Numbered from the stretch's first letter, positions 1-8,332 are shown. The stretch: 34,365 bases of DNA from HGM04593 sp045661225 (GCA_045661225.1 JAZRFF010000032.1:1-34365), one strand, 5' to 3'. The notes: generated by a model not told the origin, from the letters alone. Translations and numbers: made by a program.

Positions 1-319
1 AGTGCGCAAAAAACGGGCAGACGCGTCCGTCATTCGGTGGCTCTTGGGATTGATTGACTCGCGCACTTTTCGCAACCCACGCGGTGTGACCGTGCCACAC
101 ATCGCGTGACCTATAGCTGTGCGCTTCGTCGATTAAAAAAAGTTTTAATTCATAAGTTGCCCTGCGGGGCAACATTCTTCGGTTGAGCCGCCTCGTCGCT
201 TCGCTGTGACTCCCGAACGCTGCCCATTGTTTTAGAAATTACTCCTACTACTGGGCACAGTTCCTTTTATTGCAAAAGTAATCTTTTATACCCTTCCGGC
301 ACCGTTAAAATCACAACGC

Positions 320-435
320 AATGCCGCTGAAATTCCGGCAGACAGCGAGGACAACTTGTGCTGTATGCCGTTAACTTTTCTTTAAACGCAATACAGCGCA
401 AGTCCCGGAGCGCCGGAATTTCAGAAAGAAACATT
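320..435. repeat. Long imperfect palindrome
   Basis: The outer arms CTGAAATTCCGGC (327-339) and GCCGGAATTTCAG (412-424) are exact reverse complements. Inside them, GGACaaCTTGTGCTGTAT is answered by ATACAGCGCAAGTCC with small bulges, and the centre (GTTAAC, TTTTC, TTTAAAC) can also pair. The fold would span about 100 nt with a small apical loop. It could be an interspersed palindromic repeat, a small non-autonomous element remnant or a structured RNA. No second copy is visible in this window. Confidence 0.6.
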
Positions 436-531
436 AAGTGACAAGAAGCGTCCGGACGAGTAACAGCGCCCTGTGGCGGTTTACGAGCAAGAGGGCGCTT
501 CGACTGATTTTCCCGTGTGCCGGGGCTTTTG

Positions 532-553
532 GTTCTTTTGGCCACAAAAGAAC
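532..553. repeat. Short perfect hairpin
   Basis: GTTCTTTTG (532-540), loop GCCA, CAAAAGAAC (545-553) form a 9-bp perfect stem. No T-run follows on either strand and no gene ends nearby, so it is not an obvious terminator. It lies about 100 bp from the large palindrome and may belong to the same repeat element. Confidence 0.5.
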
Positions 554-620
554 ATTGCAGAAAGACAAAAGAGTGAATATAAGGTTACAGCGTCAAGGGT
601 AAAGACCACCGAGGAATATA

Positions 621-776
621 CGCACAAAGTGCTGTTGAAACTGAAAACGGAAAACTGAAAAGTAAAAAGTGAAAGCTTGTGCAAGCGAGTGGGCGGAAAT
701 TTATTTACGCACGCAACGAGCGTAGCCAAGTTTCAATCGCACAAAGTGCGGTTAAAGGGAAATGTGCAAGCGAGTG
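621..776. repeat. Two-part direct repeat
   Basis: CGCACAAAGTGC occurs at 621-632 and again at 738-749. TGTGCAAGCGAGTG occurs at 678-691 and again at 763-776. The order of the two motifs is kept, so a composite unit is present twice with different internal spacing, as after an old tandem duplication followed by a deletion. No coding function is apparent. Confidence 0.5.
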
Positions 777-820
777 TGCTGTTATAATCTTAAATATGAC
801 CGGGGGCTTTATATTTAAGA

Positions 821-844
821 AGAGAAGGTATGCTTACCTTCTCT
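821..844 (-). terminator. Hairpin overlapping the hexosaminidase stop codon
   Basis: AGAGAAGGTA (821-830) and TACCTTCTCT (835-844) form a 10-bp perfect stem around the loop TGCT. Read on the minus strand the hairpin starts in the last codons of the GH20 gene, includes its TAA (834-836), and is followed by TTCTTAAATAT. It is a plausible transcription end for the mltG-GH20 unit, though the U-run is weak. Confidence 0.5.
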
Positions 845-2468
845 CGATAATCTCAAATGGCACTCTTACCGAAACGCCGCTTTTCATAAGGTCTGTTATA
901 TTGGGGAATATACGCTGCTTGAAACTCTCCCAACTGCGATGCTCCATATTGCTCCAGCCGGCTTCGGCAACGGCCATTCCTCGGGGAAAGGTCATATAGG
1001 TCACTCGGTTGATGTCTTTTATGGCTTCGGCCCATAAAGTGCCCATCACGCCTTGTATGTGTGTCTGTTCTTCGGCCGGAAGTCCGTACCCGGGGTCGAG
1101 TTCGTAACTTTTTTGCAGTGTTGTAACGGGCATTCCCCAGTTATTGAATTCGGGAAGGTCGCCGGGGTACTGGGGGTAGTCAAGATATGTGTGTTCGCCA
1201 GGCGCCATCAAGAGCTTGTGGCCGTGCTTGCGGGTCAGCTCTATACATTTGGGAGTAAGGGCGTTGCGCCACGTTACAAGCATTACGTCGGCAGGGTAGG
1301 GGAAAAGGTACTCGTTGGCCGGTGGCCATATATTGTCGAGCTCGCACCATAGAATGGGCTCTTTGCCGTTGCGGCGTACAATGTCGAGCATCTTGTTAAA
1401 GAACGGAATCATCAGCTGTGAGGGCTTTTCGTACCCTAATTCCTTCATCATCGCGAGGCAATCGTCGCACTTTGCCCAGTTTTCTTTTACAGCCGCTTCG
1501 TCTCCTCCCAGATGTATATGTTTAGAGGGGAATAGTGTTGCTACTTCTCTTATAATATCCTCATATATTCTGTACGCATCGTCGTTGTGAGCGCAGAGCA
1601 TCATATTTGTGGTGCTGCCAAGATTCTTTTCTTCGCTGTGACGAAAGGCGCAGCCTAATTCGGGGTAAGCCGATAGAATAGCTACCGAATGTCCCGGAAT
1701 GTCGAGCTCGGGTATGACCTCGATGTTGCGTTGTGCTGCGTATTCTACAATTTCGCGTATGTCGTCGTGTGTGTAGTAGCCGTTGTCGGGGCCTTGGTCG
1801 CTCTTGCCGGGTGCGCGGAACGCTCCAACTTCGGTGAGCCGGGGGTGGCTTTTAATTTCTATGCGCCAGCCTTGGTCATCGGTGAGGTGTAATTGCAGTA
1901 CGTTGAATTTAAAGCGTGCCATCTGGTCGATGAAGAATTTCACGTCTTTTACAGGCAGAAAATGACGGGCCGGGTCGAGCATTATGGCGCGATGCCCGAA
2001 TCGTGGAGCATCGTCTATGCTGATGTGTGCCACGCGCTTGTCGGCGGTGTTGCGTGCATCGCCCAGAAGTATTTGGTCAAGGGTCATTAGCGCGTTGAAG
2101 AGTGCTCCTTCGGTCGCTCCTTTTATTATTATGCCTTTCTTGTCGACTGTAAGGATGTAGTGCTCGTTTCCGGCGAGTGTGCTGTCTATAAGAATTTCAA
2201 TAGCGTTCTTGCGACTGTTATTGTCGGTTCGAAGCTCGAGCCCCATACGGTTGGCTATAATGCGTTTAAGTTCAGTCACAACGAATGCTTCCTGTGGCAG
2301 ATTGCTCTTTATCGTGCTTTTCGTGCTTATTTGAACGCTTTTGCCGCTGTCGGCATTCTTTATGCTGTTGGGAATTGGCAGGAGTGCCGATAGATTGTCT
2401 TGCGCTTGTGTCAGTGCGGTAGTTGCAAGGATAATAGTCAATAGCAGTACTGCTCTTAATTGTCTCAT
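834..2468 (-). CDS. GH20 beta-N-acetylhexosaminidase, secreted
   Basis: A 544-aa glycoside hydrolase family 20 exo-enzyme, predicted to remove terminal beta-linked GlcNAc or GalNAc from glycans, chitooligosaccharides or muropeptides in the periplasm. Residues 1-22 form a signal peptide ending in TQA, with no lipobox cysteine. About 30-145 match the GH20 N-terminal domain 2, and about 155-500 the TIM-barrel catalytic domain. The diagnostic HLGGDEA motif carries the Asp-Glu pair at about 323-324, where family members use substrate-assisted catalysis through the 2-acetamido group. It ends soon after the barrel and lacks the C-terminal lectin or F5/8 modules of many Bacteroides GH20 enzymes. The start lies 3 nt after the stop of mltG, so the two are almost certainly co-transcribed, which favours a cell-wall or recycling role, although host-glycan foraging is possible. 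The family call is strong; the substrate is inferred. Confidence 0.93.
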   Translation of the reverse strand: MRQLRAVLLLTIILATTALTQAQDNLSALLPIPNSIKNADSGKSVQISTKSTIKSNLPQEAFVVTELKRIIANRMGLELRTDNNSRKNAIEILIDSTLAGNEHYILTVDKKGIIIKGATEGALFNALMTLDQILLGDARNTADKRVAHISIDDAPRFGHRAIMLDPARHFLPVKDVKFFIDQMARFKFNVLQLHLTDDQGWRIEIKSHPRLTEVGAFRAPGKSDQGPDNGYYTHDDIREIVEYAAQRNIEVIPELDIPGHSVAILSAYPELGCAFRHSEEKNLGSTTNMMLCAHNDDAYRIYEDIIREVATLFPSKHIHLGGDEAAVKENWAKCDDCLAMMKELGYEKPSQLMIPFFNKMLDIVRRNGKEPILWCELDNIWPPANEYLFPYPADVMLVTWRNALTPKCIELTRKHGHKLLMAPGEHTYLDYPQYPGDLPEFNNWGMPVTTLQKSYELDPGYGLPAEEQTHIQGVMGTLWAEAIKDINRVTYMTFPRGMAVAEAGWSNMEHRSWESFKQRIFPNITDLMKSGVSVRVPFEIIERR

Positions 2469-2471
2469 ATC

Positions 2472-3509
2472 TTATTTTTTTATATTAAGTTTGTTTAGTG
2501 CTTGCTGGTAGCGTTTGGCGTTTGCGCTGTGTTCTTTAAGGGTTTTTGCAAAATTGTGGGTGCCCGAGAAATCTTCCTTTGCACACATAAATATATAGTC
2601 GTGCTTTTGGTAGTTGAGAACGCTTTCAATGGCTTGCTTCGACGGTATTCTTATGGGACCGGGGGGCAGCCCTTTGTGCTTGTAGGTGTTGTAGGGCGAC
2701 TCAATGGAAAGGTCTTTTTTTAATATGCGTCTGCGCGTGGGGTCGTTAAGCGCAAATTTTACGGTAGGGTCGGCTTGCAGGGGTATCCCTTTGTTTATTC
2801 TATTTATATATAATCCGGCAACGGTTGGTTTTTCGGCGTTGTTGCTTGTTTCTTCATCGACTATTGATGCCAGCGTCGCTACCTGTTCGGGCGTCATTCC
2901 AATTTTCTTCGCTTTTGCCTTGCGCTCGTCGTTCCAGAATTTGCGACGCTCGTTTAAGAATCGACGCATAAGGTCTTCGGGCTTAATGTCCCAATAAACC
3001 TCATAGGTGTCGGGGATAAAGAGCGACGGCAAGGTCTCTTTGGTGTATCCTATTCTTGTGTAGTAGGCGGGGTGGACGACAAATGGCAGCAGTTCGGTTG
3101 AATCCATCATCAATTGCTTGCTGACCGCGCCGACGAATTTATGTAGGTCCCGGCGCGATGGAACGACTAACTTTACCGGTGTCTGTGCGTTGCTCACTAT
3201 ACGGTAGTAGAGGTCTTTGGCTGTGTCGCCGTTGTTAATGGCATATTTCCCGCTTCGGCTGCGACTGTTAAAATTGTTGTGCGATGCAAGAATGTTGAAT
3301 CCCTTGCAAAGTTCGGGGCACACTCTTGCAATAGCATTGCCCACTGTGCCGGCATTGTCTCTTGGGGATATATAAATGTAGGCGGTCTCTTGCAACGAGG
3401 CTTGCTTAACACGTGTAAGGTAGTATTTTTGTCCAGCGATGAACGCCGTTGCAGCGCCCGCAACCACAATGACAAGCAGGGTGGAAAGGATAATTTTTTT
3501 AATGCTCAT
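2472..3509 (-). CDS. mltG: Endolytic murein transglycosylase MltG
   Basis: A 345-aa YceG/MltG-family protein. MltG cleaves nascent peptidoglycan glycan strands within the chain in the cytoplasmic membrane and is thought to set strand length. Residues 1-30 give one N-terminal transmembrane anchor (IILSTLLVIVVAGAATAFIA). A LysM-like segment occupies roughly 35-120 and the catalytic domain follows. The family signature appears as ASIVDEET, with the conserved Glu of the ET pair, followed by AGLYINR and LQADPTVKF, both typical of MltG. Length matches the family (E. coli about 340 aa). It is the first gene of a two-gene unit with the downstream GH20 enzyme (3-nt gap), and a good Bacteroidota promoter lies 30-60 nt upstream. 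Confidence 0.95.
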   Translation of the reverse strand: MSIKKIILSTLLVIVVAGAATAFIAGQKYYLTRVKQASLQETAYIYISPRDNAGTVGNAIARVCPELCKGFNILASHNNFNSRSRSGKYAINNGDTAKDLYYRIVSNAQTPVKLVVPSRRDLHKFVGAVSKQLMMDSTELLPFVVHPAYYTRIGYTKETLPSLFIPDTYEVYWDIKPEDLMRRFLNERRKFWNDERKAKAKKIGMTPEQVATLASIVDEETSNNAEKPTVAGLYINRINKGIPLQADPTVKFALNDPTRRRILKKDLSIESPYNTYKHKGLPPGPIRIPSKQAIESVLNYQKHDYIFMCAKEDFSGTHNFAKTLKEHSANAKRYQQALNKLNIKK

Positions 3510-3539
3510 TTATTTGTCCGGTATATTTATCGTTATCTG

Positions 3540-3571
3540 CGAAGATACGGGAAAAATGTCAATTCTTCAAA
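3540..3571 (-). promoter_or_regulatory. Promoter for mltG-GH20
   Basis: On the minus strand TTTG (complement of 3568-3571) is followed 20 nt later by TATCTTCG (complement of 3540-3547). This fits the Bacteroidota -33 TTTG / -7 TAnnTTTG pattern with one mismatch and standard spacing, and it sits just upstream of the mltG start codon at 3509. Confidence 0.6.
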
Positions 3572-3625
3572 TTATTCTCCGATAAACACCAATGAATGGG
3601 CTTTTATCGAAAAACAAGCATAAAA

Positions 3626-3659
3626 TTTATGCAATTTATCCATTTGTTTATTATATTTG
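3626..3659 (+). promoter_or_regulatory. Promoter for the polysaccharide export pair
   Basis: TATATTTG at 3652-3659 matches the Bacteroidota -7 box exactly. A weaker -33 region (TTTATG) begins at 3626. It lies about 70 nt before the start of the Wza-type gene and drives away from mltG, making 3510-3729 a divergent promoter region. Confidence 0.5.
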
Positions 3660-3729
3660 CAAAATATTAAGATGGGGCTCTGTGTTTTGCCAGAGTGCTG
3701 TAATGTATTGAGAATAAACAAATGACGAT

Positions 3730-4530
3730 ATGAGAATTTTTAGAAGTTTAAAAACAGTGCTTGTTCTTCTTGTGGCAGTGGTAGCGGTATCTTCGTGTAC
3801 CTCGCACAAGAAAGTACCTTATTTGCAGAATAGTGCCGATATTGACTTTGCTGCGGTGCAAGGTATGTACGAGGCTAAGATTATGCCTCAGGATTTGCTT
3901 ACAATCATAGTGACTAACCCCGAGGACAATATCTCGTCGTATGCTTACAATCTTATGGCACCTGCGAGTATGGATAGAACAACGTCCTCACTCTCGCAGC
4001 CTGTGCTTCAGAATTATCTTGTCGATAATGATGGTTGTGTGAATATTCCCAACATCGGCAATGTTAAAATTGCCGGAATGTCAATACCTGAGGCCGAGAA
4101 AACTGTTCTCGAGAAGGTTAAGGGCGCTTTCAGTGCAACTCCTGTGGTTACAGTGCGCTTTGCCGATTTTAAAATATCGGTATTGGGCGAGGTTGCATCT
4201 CCGGGCAGTTTCACCATAAAGAACGGAAAGGTTAATATATTCCAGGCGCTGGCCTTGGCGCGTGACCTTACAATCTACGGTCAGCGTGACAATGTGAAAA
4301 TCCTGCGCGAGAAGGCCGATGGCAAAAAGGAAATTGCCGAGGTTAATCTTAACGACGCGAATATTATAAATTCGCCCAATTTCTATCTTCAGCAGAATGA
4401 CGTAGTGTACGTTACACCTAATAAATCTAAGGCAAAGAACTCCGATATCGGCTCTTCTACGTCGTTGTGGTTCTCGGGAACATCAATCCTTATTTCATTG
4501 ACTTCGTTGCTGTATAACATCTTAAAATAA
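3730..4530 (+). CDS. Wza-type polysaccharide export lipoprotein
   Basis: A 266-aa outer-membrane polysaccharide export protein. Residues 1-23 are a lipoprotein signal with lipobox VSSC, so it should be lipidated at Cys23. A Poly_export (PES) domain covers about 45-140 and an SLBB-type beta-grasp domain about 145-230 (KISVLGEVASPGSFTI is typical). A C-terminal hydrophobic helix (about 243-266, ILISLTSLLYNILK) is usual for Bacteroidota members and may cross the membrane. Together with the Wzc-type protein 8 nt downstream it would form the trans-envelope export channel for a capsule or exopolysaccharide. No glycosyltransferases, flippase or polymerase follow, so this is either an orphan pair or serves a locus elsewhere. 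Confidence 0.93.
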   Translation: MRIFRSLKTVLVLLVAVVAVSSCTSHKKVPYLQNSADIDFAAVQGMYEAKIMPQDLLTIIVTNPEDNISSYAYNLMAPASMDRTTSSLSQPVLQNYLVDNDGCVNIPNIGNVKIAGMSIPEAEKTVLEKVKGAFSATPVVTVRFADFKISVLGEVASPGSFTIKNGKVNIFQALALARDLTIYGQRDNVKILREKADGKKEIAEVNLNDANIINSPNFYLQQNDVVYVTPNKSKAKNSDIGSSTSLWFSGTSILISLTSLLYNILK

Positions 4531-4538
4531 TCGGGTAT

Positions 4539-6977
4539 ATGGAGAATAAAAATAATATCGCACCAAATGTTGTAGAGGAAGAGGGCTTTAGCATCAAGCA
4601 AATAATCTCTTACTTCTTTGCTTACTGGAAACTTTTCCTTTTGTCGTTTGTACTTTTTATGGCGGTGGCGTTCTTCTATCTCCGTAACGCGGTTCCGTCT
4701 TATAATGTTGTTGCAAAGATTCTGCTTCAGGACCGCGAGAAGGGCTCGTTTAGCTCTTCGGCTGATATGCTTGCCGATTTTGGTTTCCAGTCGAACAACA
4801 CTAATGTCGAAAATGAGATTGAGGTTATAAACTCATTGTCGGTAGTGAAAGGGGCTGTGTATGACACCGAAATGTATATCTCGTATAAGATTCCGGCGTT
4901 TAACGACATACCTTTATATAAGGCGGACAGCCCGCTGAAGGTTGCATACGGTGCCGATGCTGCGGGCAATGTCGACAAGGCGGCTATTGCAAACTTGGAG
5001 GAGCCGCTCTCGTTCTTGTTTAATATTGACGAGAATGGCGTGACGAACGTTTCTTATAGCTGCTACGCAAATGAGGACGACCTGGAGCCTACAGAATATA
5101 ATGTAGCGATAGAGGCTTTCCCCTACGTCCTTGAGACACCCGTGGGCAATGTGCTTGTCGAGAATAACCCTGAGGTAAAAGAGTATGCCGGCGAATTGGC
5201 AGTGACTATTCTGCCTTTGGACGTTGCTACACGTTTGCATAAGTCGACAATGGTAATTGCTCCCCTTTCTAAAATGACCTCTGTGGCTCAGTTGGCTGTG
5301 AATACGACCAATCCCCAGCAGGGCGTTGATTTCTTGAATGCTGTAATTGACAGCTACAATAAGGTGACAAATGAGGATAAGCGTCAGGTTGCGCGTCAGA
5401 CCGAGGAGTTTATTATTGAGCGTATAGATTCGCTGAACAAGGAGCTGCAGGTAATGGAGACCCGTCTCTCGAAGTACAAAAAGGATAATCAGCTTATTTC
5501 TCCGCAGATAAACGCTCAAGAGACAAGCAAGAACAAAATTGAGTACACCAAACAGCTCGAGGAGATTGACCTGATGATTAAATCTTCGGAGTATCTGACC
5601 GAATTTGTCAATAACAAGGCTAATGATATGAAGGTTATTCCCACCACATTTGGATTAACCATTGACCAGTCGCTTTTGGCTTTGATAAACAATTATAATA
5701 AGGAGGTTGTCGCACGCAACCAGTTGCTGTTGACAGCAACCGAGGGTAATCCTGCGCTCAAAAACATTACAATAAGAGTGCAGCAGATGCAAGCCGACTT
5801 GCGCGTAGCCATAAAGGCATTTGATGGCTCTTTGCGTGCTCAGCGCGAGGCAATATCGACATTGCTTGCAATGTATGTTGAGCGTTACGAGTCTTCGCCC
5901 GATGTGGAGCGCGAGCTTATGACAATCGAGCGTGAGTGTAAGATTAAGTCGGACCTCTATGTGATGCTGTTGCAGAAGTACGAGGAGAATGCGTTGAGTC
6001 TTGCGGTTACGGCAAATAATTTAAGATGTATCGATGCTCCCGAGAATTTTGGCAGAGTATCTCCAAATTCAAAGATGATATTCCTGCTTGCGCTTTTTGC
6101 GGCGCTTGCTATTCCTGCGCTTTTTGTCTATATTCGTGAGTCTATGCGTACACAGATTACCGCAAACGACGACCTCGCGACATTGACGACATTGCCTTGC
6201 GTGGGTAATGTGCCTGTCAAGCACTCTGTCAAGAGCGGTAAAACTTCTATCGTTGTTCGTCGGAACAAGAACGATATTATGGCCGAGGCTTTCCGTACCT
6301 TGCGTACAAACCTTCAGTTTGTGATGAAGAAGTCTACGGGTTCGGTTATTATGTTTACTTCTACAACTTCGGGCGAAGGCAAGACTTTCGTTGCGTCGAA
6401 CCTTGCTGTAAGTGCGGCAATGCTCGGAAAGAAAGTGTTGTTGCTTGGTCTTGATATACGTCGTCCGCGTCTGGCCGAGGTCTTTGGCTTCAGTCCGGAC
6501 CTGGAGGGTATAACATCGTACCTTGCAGCCGACGAAAAGGATACTGATATTCTTGACAAAAATATAATACCATCGGGTGTCGACGAGAATCTTTTCCTGT
6601 TGCCGGCCGGTATAGTTCCTCCCAACCCTGCGGAGTTGCTTGCACGTCCGAACCTCGATAAGGCATTCGAATATCTGTCTAAAAAATTCGATTATCTTAT
6701 TCTTGATTCTGCTCCTGTAGGGCTTGTGACCGACTCGATGATTATAAGTCGTGTGGCCGATGCTGTTTGCTATGTGATGCGCTTCGATTATACCCAGAAA
6801 GCCGACGTTAAATACTTGAACGGGCTTGTCGAGGGCGGTAAGCTTGAGCACGTCTCTATAGTGATGAATGGCGAGGATATTAAAAAGAAGATGTTTGCTT
6901 ACACTCGTAATCGTCGTGGCAGCAATCCGTACGTGGGCTATGGCTATGTTTCGTACGGCGATGAAAAAAAGAAGTGA
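4539..6977 (+). CDS. Wzc-type polysaccharide co-polymerase / BY-kinase
   Basis: An 812-aa inner-membrane protein combining a Wzz-like chain-length domain with a bacterial tyrosine autokinase. The first TM lies at about 28-48 and the second at about 512-533. The periplasmic part between them contains a coiled coil around 285-480. The cytoplasmic kinase has Walker A GEGKT (Lys about 615), Walker A' LLLGLDIRRPR and Walker B YLILDSAP. The C-terminus carries a tyrosine cluster (NPYVGYGYVSYGDEKKK), the expected autophosphorylation tail. In this family, cycles of phosphorylation and dephosphorylation control oligomer state and polymer export. It is translated with the Wza-type lipoprotein (8-nt gap). 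No cognate phosphatase is seen nearby. Confidence 0.95.
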   Translation: MENKNNIAPNVVEEEGFSIKQIISYFFAYWKLFLLSFVLFMAVAFFYLRNAVPSYNVVAKILLQDREKGSFSSSADMLADFGFQSNNTNVENEIEVINSLSVVKGAVYDTEMYISYKIPAFNDIPLYKADSPLKVAYGADAAGNVDKAAIANLEEPLSFLFNIDENGVTNVSYSCYANEDDLEPTEYNVAIEAFPYVLETPVGNVLVENNPEVKEYAGELAVTILPLDVATRLHKSTMVIAPLSKMTSVAQLAVNTTNPQQGVDFLNAVIDSYNKVTNEDKRQVARQTEEFIIERIDSLNKELQVMETRLSKYKKDNQLISPQINAQETSKNKIEYTKQLEEIDLMIKSSEYLTEFVNNKANDMKVIPTTFGLTIDQSLLALINNYNKEVVARNQLLLTATEGNPALKNITIRVQQMQADLRVAIKAFDGSLRAQREAISTLLAMYVERYESSPDVERELMTIERECKIKSDLYVMLLQKYEENALSLAVTANNLRCIDAPENFGRVSPNSKMIFLLALFAALAIPALFVYIRESMRTQITANDDLATLTTLPCVGNVPVKHSVKSGKTSIVVRRNKNDIMAEAFRTLRTNLQFVMKKSTGSVIMFTSTTSGEGKTFVASNLAVSAAMLGKKVLLLGLDIRRPRLAEVFGFSPDLEGITSYLAADEKDTDILDKNIIPSGVDENLFLLPAGIVPPNPAELLARPNLDKAFEYLSKKFDYLILDSAPVGLVTDSMIISRVADAVCYVMRFDYTQKADVKYLNGLVEGGKLEHVSIVMNGEDIKKKMFAYTRNRRGSNPYVGYGYVSYGDEKKK

Positions 6978-7054
6978 AACGCTTCTTGCCGGTGAATGAA
7001 ACCTGTTAAACAGGTATAGAGTGTTTAAATATGTGAAAAAATACGCATAAATTA

Positions 7055-7084
7055 TTGATGTGTGAAAAAAAAGATATAAATTTG
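7055..7084 (+). promoter_or_regulatory. Promoter for serine palmitoyltransferase
   Basis: TTG at 7055-7057, a 19-nt spacer, then TAAATTTG at 7077-7084, an exact match to the Bacteroidota -7 box. It is about 45 nt before the ATG at 7130, which makes spt a separate transcription unit from the kinase upstream. Confidence 0.6.
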
Positions 7085-7129
7085 CACTCCGAAGCGAATT
7101 GATAATCTTTTTTAAGATAGGCGGAAGAT

Positions 7130-8317
7130 ATGAGTTTGTTGAAAGAGAAATACGCTAAGTACGATTTGCCACAGCGTTTTATGGCAATGGGAGTGTATCC
7201 TTATTTTCGTTGCATCGAGAGTGAGCAGGATACCGAGGTGATGATGAGTGGGAAGAAAGTGCTTATGTTCGGTTCGAACTCATATATGGGTCTTACCAAC
7301 CACCCAAGAATAAAAGAGGCTGCAATAGCGGCAACTCGCAAGTATGGTACGGGTTGTGCCGGCTCGCGTTTCTTGAATGGAACGGTTGATATTCATCTTC
7401 AGCTCGAGAATGAACTTGCGCAGTTTGTCGGAAAAGACGAGGCGCTTGTGTATTCAACGGGTTTTCAGGTGAATCTGGGTGTCCTTTCGTGTATCACCGG
7501 TCGTCGCGATACAATTATATGTGACGAACTTGACCACGCTTCAATAGTTGACGGACGTAGGTTGTCGTTCTCGACAGTGCGCAAGTATCGCCATAACGAT
7601 ATGGAGCGTCTCGAGAAAGAGTTGCAGGCCTGCGACCCTGAAACAATAAAAATGATAGTTGTTGACGGCGTTTTCAGTATGGAAGGCGACCTGGCTAACC
7701 TGCCCGAAATTGTCCGTCTGAAGAAAAAATACAACGCAAGTATATTTGTCGACGAGGCACACGGCCTGGGAGTTCTCGGACACCAGGGGCGTGGTACAGC
7801 GAACCACTTTGGTCTTACCGACGACGTAGACCTGCTGATGGGAACATTCAGTAAGTCGTTGGCGACAATAGGCGGTTTTGTGGCAGGCGACAAAGAGGTG
7901 ATAAACTACATTCGCCATAACTCGCGTTCCTACATTTTCAGTGCCAGCAACACACCTGCGGCTACGGCAGCAGCGTTGGAGGCCTTGCACATAATACAAG
8001 AGGAACCTGAGCGTCTTGAGAATCTGTGGAATATTACCAATTATACATTGAAGAATTTTCGCGAGATTGGTTTTGAGATAGGCAACACATCGACACCTAT
8101 TATTCCAATTTATATTCGCGACACCGAAAAGACGTTTATTGTGACAAAAATGCTTTGGGACGCAGGAGTGTTTGTCAATCCGGTTGTTCCGCCCGCTTGT
8201 TCGCCGCAAGATACGTTGATACGCTTCTCGCTTATGGCTACTCACACAAAAGAGCAGGTCGATAGAGCAATAGAGGCTATGGTGCCAATCTTCAAGCAGT
8301 TGGAAATTTTAAAGTAA
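7130..8317 (+). CDS. spt: Serine palmitoyltransferase
   Basis: A 395-aa PLP-dependent alpha-oxoamine synthase that condenses L-serine with a long-chain acyl-CoA to give 3-ketosphinganine, the first step of sphingolipid synthesis. Visible features: the glycine-rich GSNSYMGLTNHP near the N-terminus, GTGCAGSRFLNG, DELDHASIVDG (cofactor-stacking His), VDEAHGLGVLG (PLP-binding Asp and His) and GTFSKSLATIGG with the Schiff-base Lys at residue 242. Related AOS enzymes (KBL, BioF, HemA) have similar motifs, but length and sequence resemble the Bacteroides sphingolipid enzyme most closely. It has its own promoter and is followed 15 nt later by tRNA-Pro. No other sphingolipid gene is nearby. Confidence 0.88.
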   Translation: MSLLKEKYAKYDLPQRFMAMGVYPYFRCIESEQDTEVMMSGKKVLMFGSNSYMGLTNHPRIKEAAIAATRKYGTGCAGSRFLNGTVDIHLQLENELAQFVGKDEALVYSTGFQVNLGVLSCITGRRDTIICDELDHASIVDGRRLSFSTVRKYRHNDMERLEKELQACDPETIKMIVVDGVFSMEGDLANLPEIVRLKKKYNASIFVDEAHGLGVLGHQGRGTANHFGLTDDVDLLMGTFSKSLATIGGFVAGDKEVINYIRHNSRSYIFSASNTPAATAAALEALHIIQEEPERLENLWNITNYTLKNFREIGFEIGNTSTPIIPIYIRDTEKTFIVTKMLWDAGVFVNPVVPPACSPQDTLIRFSLMATHTKEQVDRAIEAMVPIFKQLEILK

Positions 8318-8332
8318 ATAAATAAAAGTCAT

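Larger units (their letters stand above)
1..833. other. Gene-poor, repeat-rich left margin
   Basis: I see no open frame here that resembles a known protein. The short frames present run through inverted repeats and read like by-products of them. The stretch holds a 7-bp inverted pair AGTGCGC/GCGCACT (1-7 and 61-67), a hairpin GTTGCCC-TGCG-GGGCAAC (156-173), and the larger palindrome, hairpin and direct repeats listed separately. It ends at the terminator of the hexosaminidase gene. It may be a decayed or intergenic repeat region; its left neighbour is outside the window. Confidence 0.6.

Noticed and set aside
267..545. 92-codon minus-strand frame in the left margin
   Set aside because: It runs through the large palindrome and the hairpin, has no recognisable domain and no promoter; it is better explained as a by-product of the repeat.
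6069..6851. 260-codon minus-strand frame inside the kinase gene
   Set aside because: It lies wholly opposite the well-supported Wzc-type coding sequence and its translation is a Cys/His/Arg-rich string typical of an antisense shadow.
7001..7015. Terminator after the tyrosine kinase gene
   Set aside because: ACCTG-TTAAA-CAGGT is short and lacks a T-run; it is too weak to call.
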